Shown: positions 5,931-12,911 of the stretch, in pieces
Layout of the letters: each line of letters starts with the position of its first letter
Position numbering within the stretch: position 1 is the first letter of the stretch
NCBI GenBank assembly: GCA_910588105.1
Contig: CAJUQD010000048.1
Location: 1-20,341 of the forward strand
Direction of reading: 5' to 3'
Source: an uncultured Oscillospiraceae bacterium
GTDB taxonomy: Bacteria; Bacillota; Clostridia; Oscillospirales; Oscillospiraceae
DNA length: 20,341 nucleotides
Program-made: the position numbers and the translations under genes
The notes under the pieces: generated by a model
What the model was told of the DNA's origin: nothing
Databases searched by the model: none
What the model saw: the letters and a program-made list of their open reading frames with translations, nothing else

Positions 5931-6009
5931 CTACCTGGCGGACATCGCCCGGGGCAGGCTCGGGCTGATGGAGCCGGGGGAGATCGAGTTCGTGGACTCC
6001 AGCAAATAA
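5731..6009 (+). CDS. divIC: Septum formation initiator DivIC/FtsB
   Basis: A 92-residue bitopic protein: a short basic cytoplasmic start, one transmembrane helix (about residues 11-27, ILVLVLLAAVAAALLST), then an extracytoplasmic coiled coil rich in Gln, Glu and Arg. The C-terminal DPDYLADIARGRLGLMEPGE is the hallmark of the DivIC/FtsB family. The protein joins FtsL and DivIB in the divisome subcomplex that activates septal peptidoglycan synthesis. Length is typical. Its position between yabQ and yabR matches the conserved Firmicutes order. The ATG at 5731 is set well back from the strongest purine tract (5711-5718), so initiation may be moderate. The first 200 bases overlap the out-of-frame extension of yabQ. 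Confidence 0.9.
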   Translation: MKLKRAGVATKILVLVLLAAVAAALLSTQARLNAAQADREELSRQVQAQREVNAALEEGIARSADPDYLADIARGRLGLMEPGEIEFVDSSK

Positions 6010-6014
6010 GAAGC

Positions 6015-6040
6015 GCGGATGGAGCGGAGCGAAAGCAAAA
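6015..6040 (+). repeat. Left copy of a perfect 26-bp inverted repeat
   Basis: This intergenic segment just after divIC is the exact reverse complement of 6689-6714. It begins GCGGATGGAGCGG and ends AGCAAAA. The similarity continues for CCCA on one side after a single extra base. The two copies flank yabR and its terminator. Confidence 0.8.
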
Positions 6041-6089
6041 CCCAGCGGCACAAAAATCCAATACATACGGAGAGGGAAAAAAGAGATTT

Positions 6090-6560
6090 ATGGGGATTGA
6101 AGTTGGTTCTATTCTGGATGGCAAGGTGACGGGGATCACCAAATTCGGCGCGTTTGTATCACTTCCGGGCAACCGCTCGGGGCTGGTGCATATTTCGGAG
6201 ATCGCCTATTCCTATGTCAACGACGTGCACGACCTGCTTTCCGAGGGCCAGGAGGTCAAGGTAAAGGTCATCGGCATTGACGACAACAACCGCATCAACC
6301 TGTCCATCAAGCAGGCCCTGCCCCCGCCGCCCCGCCCGGAGCGCCGGCCCGGCGGTCCCGGCCCTCGGGCCGAGGGCGACCGCCGCCCGCCCAGCCGCCG
6401 TCCCGCACCCGGGCGCAGCTTCACCCCCGAACCCGCCCAGCCCAGGGGGCCGGCCAGCTTCGAGGACCAGCTCAAGCAGTTCATGCAGAGCTCCGACAGC
6501 AAGCTGTCCGAGCTCCACATGAACGAGAAGCGCGGCAACCGCCGGGGCGGAAGAAAATAG
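6090..6560 (+). CDS. yabR: S1-domain RNA-binding protein, YabR-like
   Basis: A 156-residue protein. Residues 4-76 form one S1 (OB-fold) RNA-binding domain: VGSILDGKVTGITKFGAFV, then GLVHISEIA, then VKVKVIGIDDNNRINLSIK. The rest is a low-complexity Pro/Arg/Gly-rich linker (about 78-120) and a short C-terminal segment (SFEDQLKQFMQSSDSKLSEL) ending in an Arg/Gly tail (RGNRRGGRK). This layout matches YabR and related general stress / polynucleotide-binding S1 proteins of Firmicutes. The conserved position right after divIC supports the symbol. The ribosome binding site is weak and distant (AGAGGG at 6071-6076). The disordered basic linker could add non-specific RNA binding. The gene ends in a strong bidirectional terminator. 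Confidence 0.88.
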   Translation: MGIEVGSILDGKVTGITKFGAFVSLPGNRSGLVHISEIAYSYVNDVHDLLSEGQEVKVKVIGIDDNNRINLSIKQALPPPPRPERRPGGPGPRAEGDRRPPSRRPAPGRSFTPEPAQPRGPASFEDQLKQFMQSSDSKLSELHMNEKRGNRRGGRK

Positions 6561-6564
6561 ACCC

Positions 6565-6598
6565 AAAAAAGGGGGACGCTGGTGCGTCCCCCTTTTTT
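6565..6598 (+). terminator. Strong intrinsic terminator after yabR
   Basis: A perfect stem of A6 plus GGGGGACGC pairs with GCGTCCCCC plus T6 around a TGGT loop (6580-6583), with the T-run on the plus strand. The symmetric A and T tracts would also let it work on the minus strand. Confidence 0.93.
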
Positions 6599-6688
6599 GT
6601 TGATGTTGTCACGCTGCGAAGCGGCCAGGGCACTCGGACGCTTCCGCTCCGTCTCGGGCAAAACCCGCCCCCACTTCGTGGACTGGGC

Positions 6689-6714
6689 TTTTGCTTTCGC
6701 TCCGCTCCATCCGC
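6689..6714 (-). repeat. Right copy of a perfect 26-bp inverted repeat
   Basis: This is the exact reverse complement of 6015-6040. It lies in non-coding DNA between the yabR terminator and the amidohydrolase gene. Read on the minus strand it begins GCGGATGGAGCGG. Confidence 0.8.
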
Positions 6715-6811
6715 ACTGCTCACCACGGCTCCGCGCTTCTCTAAAAAATCGGCTCCTTCCCCGTCTGGAGAAAGAGCCCAAAGGTATTTTGCGCGGGAGA
6801 ATGGAATGACC

Positions 6812-6830
6812 GCATGGGACGCTCCCATGC
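6812..6830 (+). promoter_or_regulatory. Perfect 8-bp hairpin in the amidohydrolase leader
   Basis: GCATGGGA (6812-6819) and TCCCATGC (6823-6830) pair around a three-base CGC loop. No T-run follows. It lies about 80 bases upstream of the start codon and could be an operator or a leader structure. Confidence 0.45.
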
Positions 6831-6907
6831 CGCGGCTATGCCGCACCTATAGCATACCACACCGGCGGGCAGAAACCCACCGAACCCTGTCGGAGGAGGA
6901 ACAACGC

Positions 6908-8056
6908 ATGCTCATTGTCAACGGCGTGGTCCACACCATGGAAAACGGCATCATCCCCTGCGGCTTCGTGCTCATCAAGGGCTCCCGGATCGCCCAGACG
7001 GGGCCCATGTCCGCCCTGCCGGAGGACGCCGGCCCCGGCGGCCTCATCGACGCAGCCGGGGGCCACATCCTCCCCGGCTTCATCGACGCCCACTGCCATC
7101 TGGGCCTGTACGGCTGCGGCGGGGCGGAGGACGACCTGAACGACTGCGCCGCCCCCTGCACCCCCCAGCTCCGGGCGCTGGACGGCGTGAACCCGCTCAA
7201 CCCATATTTTGAGGAGGCCCGCCGGGCGGGGGTCACCTGCGTCCACACCGGGCCCGGCTCCGCCAATCCCATCGGCGGGCAGTCCGTTTTGCTCAAAACC
7301 GCGGGCACGGTCATTGACCGGATGGCGGTGCGCGCCCCCGCCGCTATGAAATTCGCCCTGGGGGAAAACCCCAAGAAAACCCATAAAGACCACGGCCCCG
7401 CCACCCGCATGGCCACCGCTGCCCTCATCCGGGACAAGCTCACCCAGGCGCTGGCCTACGGGGCAAAGTTCGCCCGCGCCCAGGCGGACGGCGCTTTGGA
7501 CGAGCCGGAGTTCGATCCCCAGCTGGACGCCCTGCGCCCGGTGGCGGCGGGCCGCCTCCCCGCCCACTTCCACGCCCACCGGGCGGACGACATCGCCACC
7601 GCCGTCCGGCTGTCCAAGGAATTTGGGCTGGACTGCGCCATTGTCCACGGCACCGAGGGCCGCCTTATCGCGGATTTCTTGGCCAAGGAGGGCATTCCCG
7701 TCATCACCGGGCCCTTCCTCACCGACCGCTCCAAGCCTGAGCTGCAGGGCCTGGCCATGGACAATACCGCCATCCTGGCCCGGGCGGGGGTGCAGACGGC
7801 CATCTGCACCGACCACCCGGAAACCCCCATCGCCCTGCTCCCCTTCTGCGCCGCCATGGCGGCCCGGGCAGGGATGGACGAGGAGGAGGCCCTGGCCGCC
7901 ATCACCGTCAACGCCGCCTGCATCTGCGGCGCGGGGGACCGGCTGGGCTCCCTCTCCCCCGGCAAGGATGCGGATATCGTGGTCATGGACGGCCACCCCT
8001 TCCACTGGCGCACCCGCGTCACCCATGTGCTTATCGACGGACTGGAGGTTATCTGA
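6908..8056 (+). CDS. Amidohydrolase, imidazolonepropionase-related (COG1228 type)
   Basis: A 382-residue metal-dependent hydrolase. The N-terminal beta-sandwich (MLIVNGVVHTMENGII) leads to PGFIDAHCHLG, giving the HxH metal pair His62/His64. Further likely ligands are Glu153 (ALGENPKK), the HFHAH cluster at 220-224, His247 (IVHGTEG) and Asp302 (CTDHPETP). The C-terminal SLSPGKDADIVVMDGHPF is the usual closing beta-strand region. The full set suggests an active enzyme cleaving a cyclic amide or similar C-N bond; the substrate is unknown. The start at 6908 is chosen for the GGAGGA site about ten bases upstream and for the family start MLIxNG; the frame is open back to 6806. A fumarate hydratase alpha subunit starts one base after its stop, so the two are translationally coupled. 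Confidence 0.85.
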   Translation: MLIVNGVVHTMENGIIPCGFVLIKGSRIAQTGPMSALPEDAGPGGLIDAAGGHILPGFIDAHCHLGLYGCGGAEDDLNDCAAPCTPQLRALDGVNPLNPYFEEARRAGVTCVHTGPGSANPIGGQSVLLKTAGTVIDRMAVRAPAAMKFALGENPKKTHKDHGPATRMATAALIRDKLTQALAYGAKFARAQADGALDEPEFDPQLDALRPVAAGRLPAHFHAHRADDIATAVRLSKEFGLDCAIVHGTEGRLIADFLAKEGIPVITGPFLTDRSKPELQGLAMDNTAILARAGVQTAICTDHPETPIALLPFCAAMAARAGMDEEEALAAITVNAACICGAGDRLGSLSPGKDADIVVMDGHPFHWRTRVTHVLIDGLEVI

Positions 8057-8057
8057 C

Positions 8058-8903
8058 ATGATACGGGAAATTGAGGCGAAAGCACTGTCCGCTGTGGTGC
8101 GGGCCCTGTGCATTGAGGCCAACACCATTCTGCCCCAGGACCTGCGCACAGCCATCTGCAAGGCCGGACAGGACGAACCCTCCCCGGTGGGCCAGGCCAT
8201 TTTGGGCGACCTGGTAGAGAATTACAAGTTTGCCCAATCCAAGGGCCTGCCCATCTGCCAGGACACCGGCATGGCGGTGGTATTCCTGGACTGGGGCCAG
8301 GACTGTCACCTCACCGGCGGCTCTTTAGAGGTTGCCGTCAATGACGGCGTGCGCCGGGGCTACCTGGACGGCCATCTCCGGCTGTCCGTGGTGGGCGACC
8401 CCCTGCGGCGGGCCAATACCAACGACAACACTCCCGCCATCCTCCACCTGCGGATGGTGCCCGGGGACAAGGTGGACATCACCGTGGCCCCCAAGGGCTT
8501 CGGCAGCGAGAATATGACCAGACTCAAAATGTTCAACCCCTCCGTCACCCAGGAACAGGTGGAGGACTTCATTGTGGACTGCGTGTCCCAGGCCGGATCC
8601 AACCCCTGCCCGCCGGTAGTCATCGGCGTGGGGCTGGGGGGCACGTCGGAGGTTGCGGCACAGCTGGCCAAGCGGGCCCTGCTGCGCCCCGCCGGGGAGC
8701 GCCACCCCGACCCCTTTTACGCCGCCATGGAGGGGCGCATTCTGGAGCGGGTCAACCGGCTGGGCATCGGCCCCCAGGGGCTGGGGGGGCGGACCACCGC
8801 ACTGTCCGCCGCGATTTTGACCCAGGGCACCCACATCGCGGGCCTGCCCTGCGCGGTGAACCTGGGGTGCCATGTGACAAGGCACGCCCATACGGTGCTG
8901 TAG
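8058..8903 (+). CDS. fumA: Class I fumarate hydratase, alpha subunit
   Basis: A 281-residue protein matching the alpha subunit of two-subunit class I (iron-sulfur) fumarases and L-tartrate dehydratases (FumA N-terminal half, TtdA). Three cysteines in family positions would bind the 4Fe-4S cluster: Cys67 (PICQDTG), Cys184 (NPCPPVVIGVG) and Cys271 (GCHVTRHA). GGTSEVAAQLAKRALLR and GPQGLGGRTTAL are also typical. The enzyme interconverts fumarate and malate, or dehydrates a related hydroxy acid. GGAGG (8044-8048) lies inside the end of the amidohydrolase gene. The frame is open back to 7623, but that part is antisense to nothing and merely overlaps the upstream gene, so it is rejected. The beta subunit that completes the active site is not next door. 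Whether fumarate or tartrate is the substrate is unclear. Confidence 0.9.
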   Translation: MIREIEAKALSAVVRALCIEANTILPQDLRTAICKAGQDEPSPVGQAILGDLVENYKFAQSKGLPICQDTGMAVVFLDWGQDCHLTGGSLEVAVNDGVRRGYLDGHLRLSVVGDPLRRANTNDNTPAILHLRMVPGDKVDITVAPKGFGSENMTRLKMFNPSVTQEQVEDFIVDCVSQAGSNPCPPVVIGVGLGGTSEVAAQLAKRALLRPAGERHPDPFYAAMEGRILERVNRLGIGPQGLGGRTTALSAAILTQGTHIAGLPCAVNLGCHVTRHAHTVL

Positions 8904-8955
8904 GGCGCTTCAACAGATGGGGCTATGCAAGTCTCGAATTTATGGAGGGAGTACA

Positions 8956-9369
8956 ATGCTTGAAACCATACCATCTCAATCAGCAATGACTGTATTGCTT
9001 GGACAATCGTTGTTTGATGTTTGGCAGGCGTTATGTTTGGCCATTGATGAAGAATACGACATGGAACGGGTATGGAATACTGGCGGTAAGAATTGGGTTT
9101 ACGAGTATAAATACCGCAGGGGCGGTAAAACACTTTGCTGCCTGTACGCTAAAAGTAATTGCATTGGGTTCATGATTATCTTTGGAAAAGATGAGAGAAC
9201 CAAATTTGAAGCTATAAGGGACACGCTTTCCGACACAGTTTGCAGGCAGTACGACGAGGCAAAAACCTATCGCGACGGGAAATGGGTTATGTTTGAACCG
9301 GCTAATACGGCTGATTTTGATGATTATTTGAAATTGCTGGCGATCAAAAGAAAACCGAATCGGAAATAA
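8956..9369 (+). CDS. DUF3788 family protein
   Basis: A 137-residue cytoplasmic protein that I recognise as DUF3788. The signature is an aromatic and basic core (VWNTGGKNWVYEYKYRRGG), then KTLCCLYAKSNCIGFMIIFGKDER, and a late DGKWVMFEPA and KRKPNRK ending. Function is unknown for the family. The fold is probably related to small ligand-binding or YdhG-like proteins, but that is a guess. GGAGGGA (8944-8950) fixes the start at 8956; an in-frame ATG at 8917 has no such site. Codon use is far more AT-rich than in the flanking fumarase and prfC genes, which suggests recent acquisition. It lies where the fumarase beta subunit would be expected, and a repeat-bounded element follows. Confidence 0.85.
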   Translation: MLETIPSQSAMTVLLGQSLFDVWQALCLAIDEEYDMERVWNTGGKNWVYEYKYRRGGKTLCCLYAKSNCIGFMIIFGKDERTKFEAIRDTLSDTVCRQYDEAKTYRDGKWVMFEPANTADFDDYLKLLAIKRKPNRK

Positions 9370-9380
9370 TAATTGCCGAC

Positions 9381-9548
9381 TTAGAACCTGTATTCAAAGC
9401 TGAAATCGCCGGATGGCCGAGGGATTTTCCCGTCAGGCAAGGAAAATTTCGGCAAGAATCAATGTGTTTATGTTAAGAAAATTCAACGCGGCATGGCGGG
9501 AAAAGGCCCGGCCAAGCGGTGAATTGAGGTTGTGAATACAGATTCTTA
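9381..9548. mobile_element. Small element with terminal inverted repeats (MITE-like)
   Basis: The 16 bases at 9381-9396 and the reverse complement of 9533-9548 agree except at two positions (shared core CTGTATTCA with GAA before it). A weaker match continues inward for another dozen bases. The 168-bp interior has no gene but has short internal complementarities such as GGCCCGGCC. This matches a non-autonomous miniature element fed by a transposase elsewhere. No convincing target duplication was seen. It lies between the DUF3788 gene and prfC, so it may carry or disrupt the prfC promoter. Confidence 0.5.
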
Positions 9549-9578
9549 TTGAGGTATGTATCTTTTGGAGGGACTGTC

Positions 9579-11180
9579 ATGTCACTATACGAATCCGAAA
9601 TCAAGCGGCGGAGAACCTTCGCCATCATCTCCCACCCCGATGCGGGCAAAACCACCCTCACCGAAAAATTCCTGCTCTACGGCGGGGCCATCGCCCAGGC
9701 GGGGGTGGTGAAGGGCAAGAAGAACGCCCGGGCCGCCACCTCCGACTGGATGGAGATCGAAAAGCAGCGGGGCATCTCCGTCACCTCCTCCGTCATGCAG
9801 TTCCAATACGAGGGCTTCTGCATTAACATCCTGGACACCCCCGGCCACCAGGACTTCTCCGAGGACACCTACCGCACCCTGATGGCCGCCGACTCCGCCG
9901 TCATGGTCATCGACGCGGCCAAGGGCGTGGAGGCCCAGACCCGGAAACTGTTCAGGGTATGCCGCCTGCGGGACATCCCCATCTTCACCTTCATCAATAA
10001 GATGGACCGGGAGGCCCGGGACCCCTTCGAGCTGTGCCAGGAGCTGGAGCACGAGCTGGGCATCGACACCTACGCCGTCAACTGGCCCATCGGCTGCGGC
10101 AAGGCGTTCCAGGGCGTGTACGACCGGGAGCGCCGCCGCATCATCCATTTCACCTCCAACGGCGGCTCGAAAGCGGCCACCGCCACCGAGGTCAGCTTGG
10201 ACGACCCGGCGCTGGCCGACCTCATCGGTCCCTCCTACCGCGACCAGCTCTCCGACGAGATTGAGCTGCTGGACGGGGCCTCCTGCGAGTTCGACATGGA
10301 CCGGGTGCGCCACGGGCAGCTCTCCCCCGTGTTCTTCGGCTCGGCGCTGACCAACTTCGGCGTGGAGCCCTTCCTGGAGGACTTTCTCCGCATGACCACC
10401 GCCCCCCTCCCCCGCACCGCCGGGGACGAGCTCGTCGACTCCTTCGACGACGGCTTCTCCGCCTTCGTGTTCAAAATCCAGGCCAACATGAACAAGGCCC
10501 ACCGGGACCGCATCGCCTTCATGCGGGTGGTTTCCGGCAAGTTCGAGGCAGACAGGGAGGTCTACCACGTCCAGGGGGGCAAAAAGCTGAAGCTCTCCCG
10601 GCCCCAGCAGCTCATGGCGGCGGAGCGGGAGATCATCGAGGAGGCCTATGCCGGGGACATCATCGGCGTGTTTGACCCGGGCATCTTCTCCATCGGCGAC
10701 ACCCTGTGCACCGCGGCCCACAAGTTCCAATTCGACCCCATCCCCACCTTCGCCCCCGAGCACTTCCGCCGGGTGCGGCCCCTGGACACCATGAAGCGCA
10801 AGCAGTTCCTCAAGGGGATGGAGCAGATCGCCCAGGAGGGCGCGATCCAGATCTTCAAGACCCCCTACTCCGGCATGGAGGAGGTCATCGTGGGCGTTGT
10901 GGGCACCTTGCAGTTCGACGTGCTGGAGTACCGCCTGAAAAACGAGTACGGTGTGGATTTGTATGCCGAGAGCCTGCCCTACGAGTACCTGCGCTGGCTC
11001 CGCCACGACGGGGACGAGCCCCTGCGCGCCGATGAGCTCACCCTCCCCGGCGACGCAATGCTGGTGGAGGACTATCGGCAGAACCAGTTGCTGCTCTTCG
11101 CCTCCCAGTGGTCCATCAATTGGACGGCGGAGCGCAACAAGAATATCACCCTGTCCGAGTTTGGCGGGGCAAAGTTTTAA
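9579..11180 (+). CDS. prfC: Peptide chain release factor 3
   Basis: A 533-residue translational GTPase of normal RF3 length. The G domain has the P-loop SHPDAGKTT (18-26), switch region RGISVTSS (64-71), DTPGH (86-90) and NKMD (140-143). SHPDAGKTT and the early KKNARAATSDWMEIEKQRG stretch are specific for RF3 rather than EF-G. Domains II and III follow (AFVFKIQANMNKAHRDRIAFMRV; GTLQFDVLEYRLKNEYGVDL). RF3 uses GTP to remove RF1/RF2 from the ribosome after termination and helps quality control. The start at 9579 follows GGAGGG (9567-9572) by six bases. The gene appears monocistronic, with a terminator behind it. Identity is very secure. Confidence 0.96.
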   Translation: MSLYESEIKRRRTFAIISHPDAGKTTLTEKFLLYGGAIAQAGVVKGKKNARAATSDWMEIEKQRGISVTSSVMQFQYEGFCINILDTPGHQDFSEDTYRTLMAADSAVMVIDAAKGVEAQTRKLFRVCRLRDIPIFTFINKMDREARDPFELCQELEHELGIDTYAVNWPIGCGKAFQGVYDRERRRIIHFTSNGGSKAATATEVSLDDPALADLIGPSYRDQLSDEIELLDGASCEFDMDRVRHGQLSPVFFGSALTNFGVEPFLEDFLRMTTAPLPRTAGDELVDSFDDGFSAFVFKIQANMNKAHRDRIAFMRVVSGKFEADREVYHVQGGKKLKLSRPQQLMAAEREIIEEAYAGDIIGVFDPGIFSIGDTLCTAAHKFQFDPIPTFAPEHFRRVRPLDTMKRKQFLKGMEQIAQEGAIQIFKTPYSGMEEVIVGVVGTLQFDVLEYRLKNEYGVDLYAESLPYEYLRWLRHDGDEPLRADELTLPGDAMLVEDYRQNQLLLFASQWSINWTAERNKNITLSEFGGAKF

Positions 11181-11195
11181 GCACAGCGCAGCCAC

Positions 11196-11235
11196 CCGCC
11201 GGAAAGCTCATGCGATCCGGCGGGCGGCGTTTTAT
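11196..11235 (+). terminator. Terminator after prfC
   Basis: CCCGCCGGA (11196-11204) pairs perfectly with TCCGGCGGG (11217-11225). CGGCG and then TTTTAT follow on the plus strand. The T-run begins five bases after the stem, so efficiency may be moderate. Confidence 0.7.
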
Positions 11236-11269
11236 CCCGGACACAAAATTTGAGCGGGAGGTCGTTTTA

Positions 11270-11308
11270 TGAACAGGCTGCTGCTCAGGGTGGCCCGGCA
11301 GTGTTAAA
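11270..11308 (+). CDS. 12-codon ORF with a strong ribosome binding site
   Basis: ATG at 11270 is preceded by GGGAGG (11257-11262) with 7-base spacing and encodes MNRLLLRVARQC, then TAA. Everything about the initiation region looks like a real gene start, but the frame ends at once. Possible readings are the remnant of a truncated gene, a leader peptide without a visible downstream gene, or chance. The following 50 bases contain no continuation in another frame that I can recognise. Confidence 0.25.
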
Positions 11309-11358
11309 GCGGATCGACACTTTTAAGGCAGGATAGAGAGCTGTGCCAACGCGCCGCT

Positions 11359-12063
11359 TCACTCCCGGCGCACCCGCAGCTCCCCCCTCCCCACCTCCCC
11401 CCGCTCCCACAGCAGGGCCAGCACCTGCTGTTCGCAGTCCGGCGGCAGCTCCACCCCCTCCGCCGTAAGGGTAAGTCCCCCCAGCATCCCCCCCTCGTAC
11501 AGCTCCACCCTCCGCCCCCAGCGCCCCCCGCCGGAGCCAAACGCCACGGTCACGTCCGCCCCCGCCGCGGGGGGCGTCACCGGCAGGCCGAACTTCGCCT
11601 GGAGATACCGGGCGTAGTCCTCCCCGCCCGGCGCATCGATGAGCAGTCCCCGCACCCGGGGGCACAGCCGCTCCGCCGCCCGCTCCAGCTCGGGGCACAG
11701 CCGGGGGGCGGACAGCGCCGCCCGTCCCCGGCTTGGCGGCGCCCCCTCCGCCTCCAGCGCCCCCAGGGCCAGCACATCGGCGCACCCCCGCCAAAAGGGC
11801 AGTGGGTCCACCGGGCGCAACAGGGCAAGCCTGTCCCCATAGGGGAAATCCCGCCCCAGCACCACCCGGCCCGCCCCAGCCCGCGCCAGCGCCCGCTCCG
11901 CCCGGCGCAGCCGCCGCGCCAGCCGCCAGGGAACCAGCCCCTCCGGCTCATACACCGCCGCCCGCATCACCGCCAGCGGCCCCAGCCATACCTCCTCCAG
12001 CCGGAAACGCCCCTTCTCCCGGCGCAGCTCTATCTGGCCCACCACGTCCATCACCTCACCCAC
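11359..12063 (-). CDS. GC-rich protein of unknown function, divergent from ftsE
   Basis: A 234-residue protein I do not recognise. Codon bias fits the surrounding chromosome (long open frame, G/C third positions), so it is probably real. The N-terminal part (VVGQIELRREKGRFRLEEVWLGPLAV) looks like a beta-strand pair, followed by an arginine-rich helix (RLARRLRRAERALARAGAGRV). Next comes a distinctive FPYGDRLALLRPVDPLPFWRG stretch, then a Pro/Ala-rich middle and an Asp/Gly-rich segment (LLIDAPGGEDYARYLQAKFGLPV). The C-terminal half ends in short strands. There is no signal peptide or membrane helix, so a cytoplasmic protein is expected. The start is uncertain: a GTG at 12063 or the ATG at 12051, neither with a clear ribosome binding site. 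It is divergent from the ftsE promoter at 12137. A sporulation role is conceivable but not supported. Confidence 0.6.
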   Translation of the reverse strand: MGEVMDVVGQIELRREKGRFRLEEVWLGPLAVMRAAVYEPEGLVPWRLARRLRRAERALARAGAGRVVLGRDFPYGDRLALLRPVDPLPFWRGCADVLALGALEAEGAPPSRGRAALSAPRLCPELERAAERLCPRVRGLLIDAPGGEDYARYLQAKFGLPVTPPAAGADVTVAFGSGGGRWGRRVELYEGGMLGGLTLTAEGVELPPDCEQQVLALLWERGEVGRGELRVRRE

Positions 12064-12136
12064 ACCTATGCGCCCCCCGCCCCAAACATTCCCTCCGTCC
12101 GTCCCGCGGGTATTTTTGGAAAGCCGCCCTTCCCGG

Positions 12137-12165
12137 TTGACATGCCCGGGGGAACCCGATATAAT
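12137..12165 (+). promoter_or_regulatory. Consensus sigma-A promoter of the ftsEX cluster
   Basis: Perfect TTGACA (12137-12142), a 17-base spacer and perfect TATAAT (12160-12165). Transcription would start near 12172, giving a leader of about 59 bases before the ftsE ATG at 12231. It is the strongest promoter in the window by consensus match. Confidence 0.85.
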
Positions 12166-12230
12166 ATAAAGATGATTCCGTCCGCGCGGGGATGGGCAAG
12201 ACCTTGACTATGACACGGAGATGCGGGCCC

Positions 12231-12911
12231 ATGATACGATTGATCGACGTACATAAAGAATACGACAACGGCACCAAGGCCCTGCGGGGGATCAACCTGC
12301 GCATTGAGGACGGGGAATTTGTATTCCTGGTGGGCCCGTCCGGCTCGGGCAAGTCCACCATCGTCAAGCTGCTCACCGCAGAGGTCACCGCCTCCCACGG
12401 CCGGGTCATCGTCAACGGCTATAACCTGAACAACATCCGCCGCTGGCAGATCCCCCACATGCGGCGCACCCTGGGCATCATCTTTCAGGATTTCCGGCTC
12501 ATTGAGAAAAAAACGGTGCAGGGCAATCTGGAATTTGCCATGCGCACCGTGGGCGCCAGCAGCCGGGAGATGCGCAAGCGCATCCCCTACGTGCTGGAGC
12601 TGGTGGGGCTGGACGGCAAGGAAGACGCCTTCCCCAACGAGATGAGCGGCGGCGAGCAGCAGCGGGTGGCTATCGCCCGGGCGCTGGTGAACAACCCCAG
12701 CATGATTATCGCCGACGAGCCCACCGGCAATCTGGATCCCCGGCGCTCTCTGGAGATCATGACCCTGCTGGAGCGGATCAACGCCATGGGCACCACCATG
12801 CTGGTGGTCACCCACGAGCGGGATCTGGTCAACCGCTTCTCCAAGCGGGTGGTGGCCATCAAGGACGGCGAGATGATACGAGACGGTCAGGGAGGCTACT
12901 ACAGGGCATGA
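12231..12911 (+). CDS. ftsE: Cell division ATP-binding protein FtsE
   Basis: A 226-residue ABC ATPase of typical FtsE length. Walker A is GPSGSGKST (35-43), the Q-loop lies in GIIFQDFRL (about 82-90), the signature is MSGGEQQRVAIARAL (138-152) and Walker B is MIIADEP (158-164), followed by the H-loop VVTHERD. The opening MIRLIDVHKEYDNGTKALRGINL is typical of FtsE. With FtsX it forms a membrane complex that uses ATP hydrolysis to switch on peptidoglycan hydrolases outside the cell; it does not move a substrate. The start at 12231 is preferred over the in-frame ATG at 12192 because GGAG (12217-12220) precedes it and the family begins here. The stop overlaps the ftsX start by four bases (ATGA). 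Confidence 0.95.
   Translation: MIRLIDVHKEYDNGTKALRGINLRIEDGEFVFLVGPSGSGKSTIVKLLTAEVTASHGRVIVNGYNLNNIRRWQIPHMRRTLGIIFQDFRLIEKKTVQGNLEFAMRTVGASSREMRKRIPYVLELVGLDGKEDAFPNEMSGGEQQRVAIARALVNNPSMIIADEPTGNLDPRRSLEIMTLLERINAMGTTMLVVTHERDLVNRFSKRVVAIKDGEMIRDGQGGYYRA

Larger units (their letters stand above)
6561..6907. other. Repeat-bearing non-coding stretch before the amidohydrolase
   Basis: About 350 bases without a supportable gene. From left to right it holds the yabR terminator (6565-6598), a GC-rich patchy segment with short palindromes such as GACG..CGTC near 6638-6655, the right copy of the 26-bp inverted repeat (6689-6714), a hairpin (6812-6830) and the ribosome binding site of the amidohydrolase (GGAGGA near 6893). 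No convincing promoter was found. Part of it looks like a dispersed genome repeat rather than a gene remnant. Confidence 0.55.

Noticed and set aside
6836..8200. 454-codon minus-strand frame over the amidohydrolase
   Set aside because: It mirrors the amidohydrolase codons, lacks a ribosome binding site, and the sense-strand product has a full set of catalytic residues.
9585..11195. 536-codon open frame on the minus strand
   Set aside because: It is the antisense shadow of prfC; composition is explained by prfC codon bias and no family is recognisable.
11183..11345. GCACAGC and its inverse GCTGTGC as possible ends of a small element after prfC
   Set aside because: Only seven bases match, there is no extension of similarity, and the left copy abuts the prfC terminator.
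12192..12230. In-frame upstream start that would lengthen FtsE by 13 residues
   Set aside because: It has no spaced ribosome binding site, and FtsE homologues start at MIRL-type residues.
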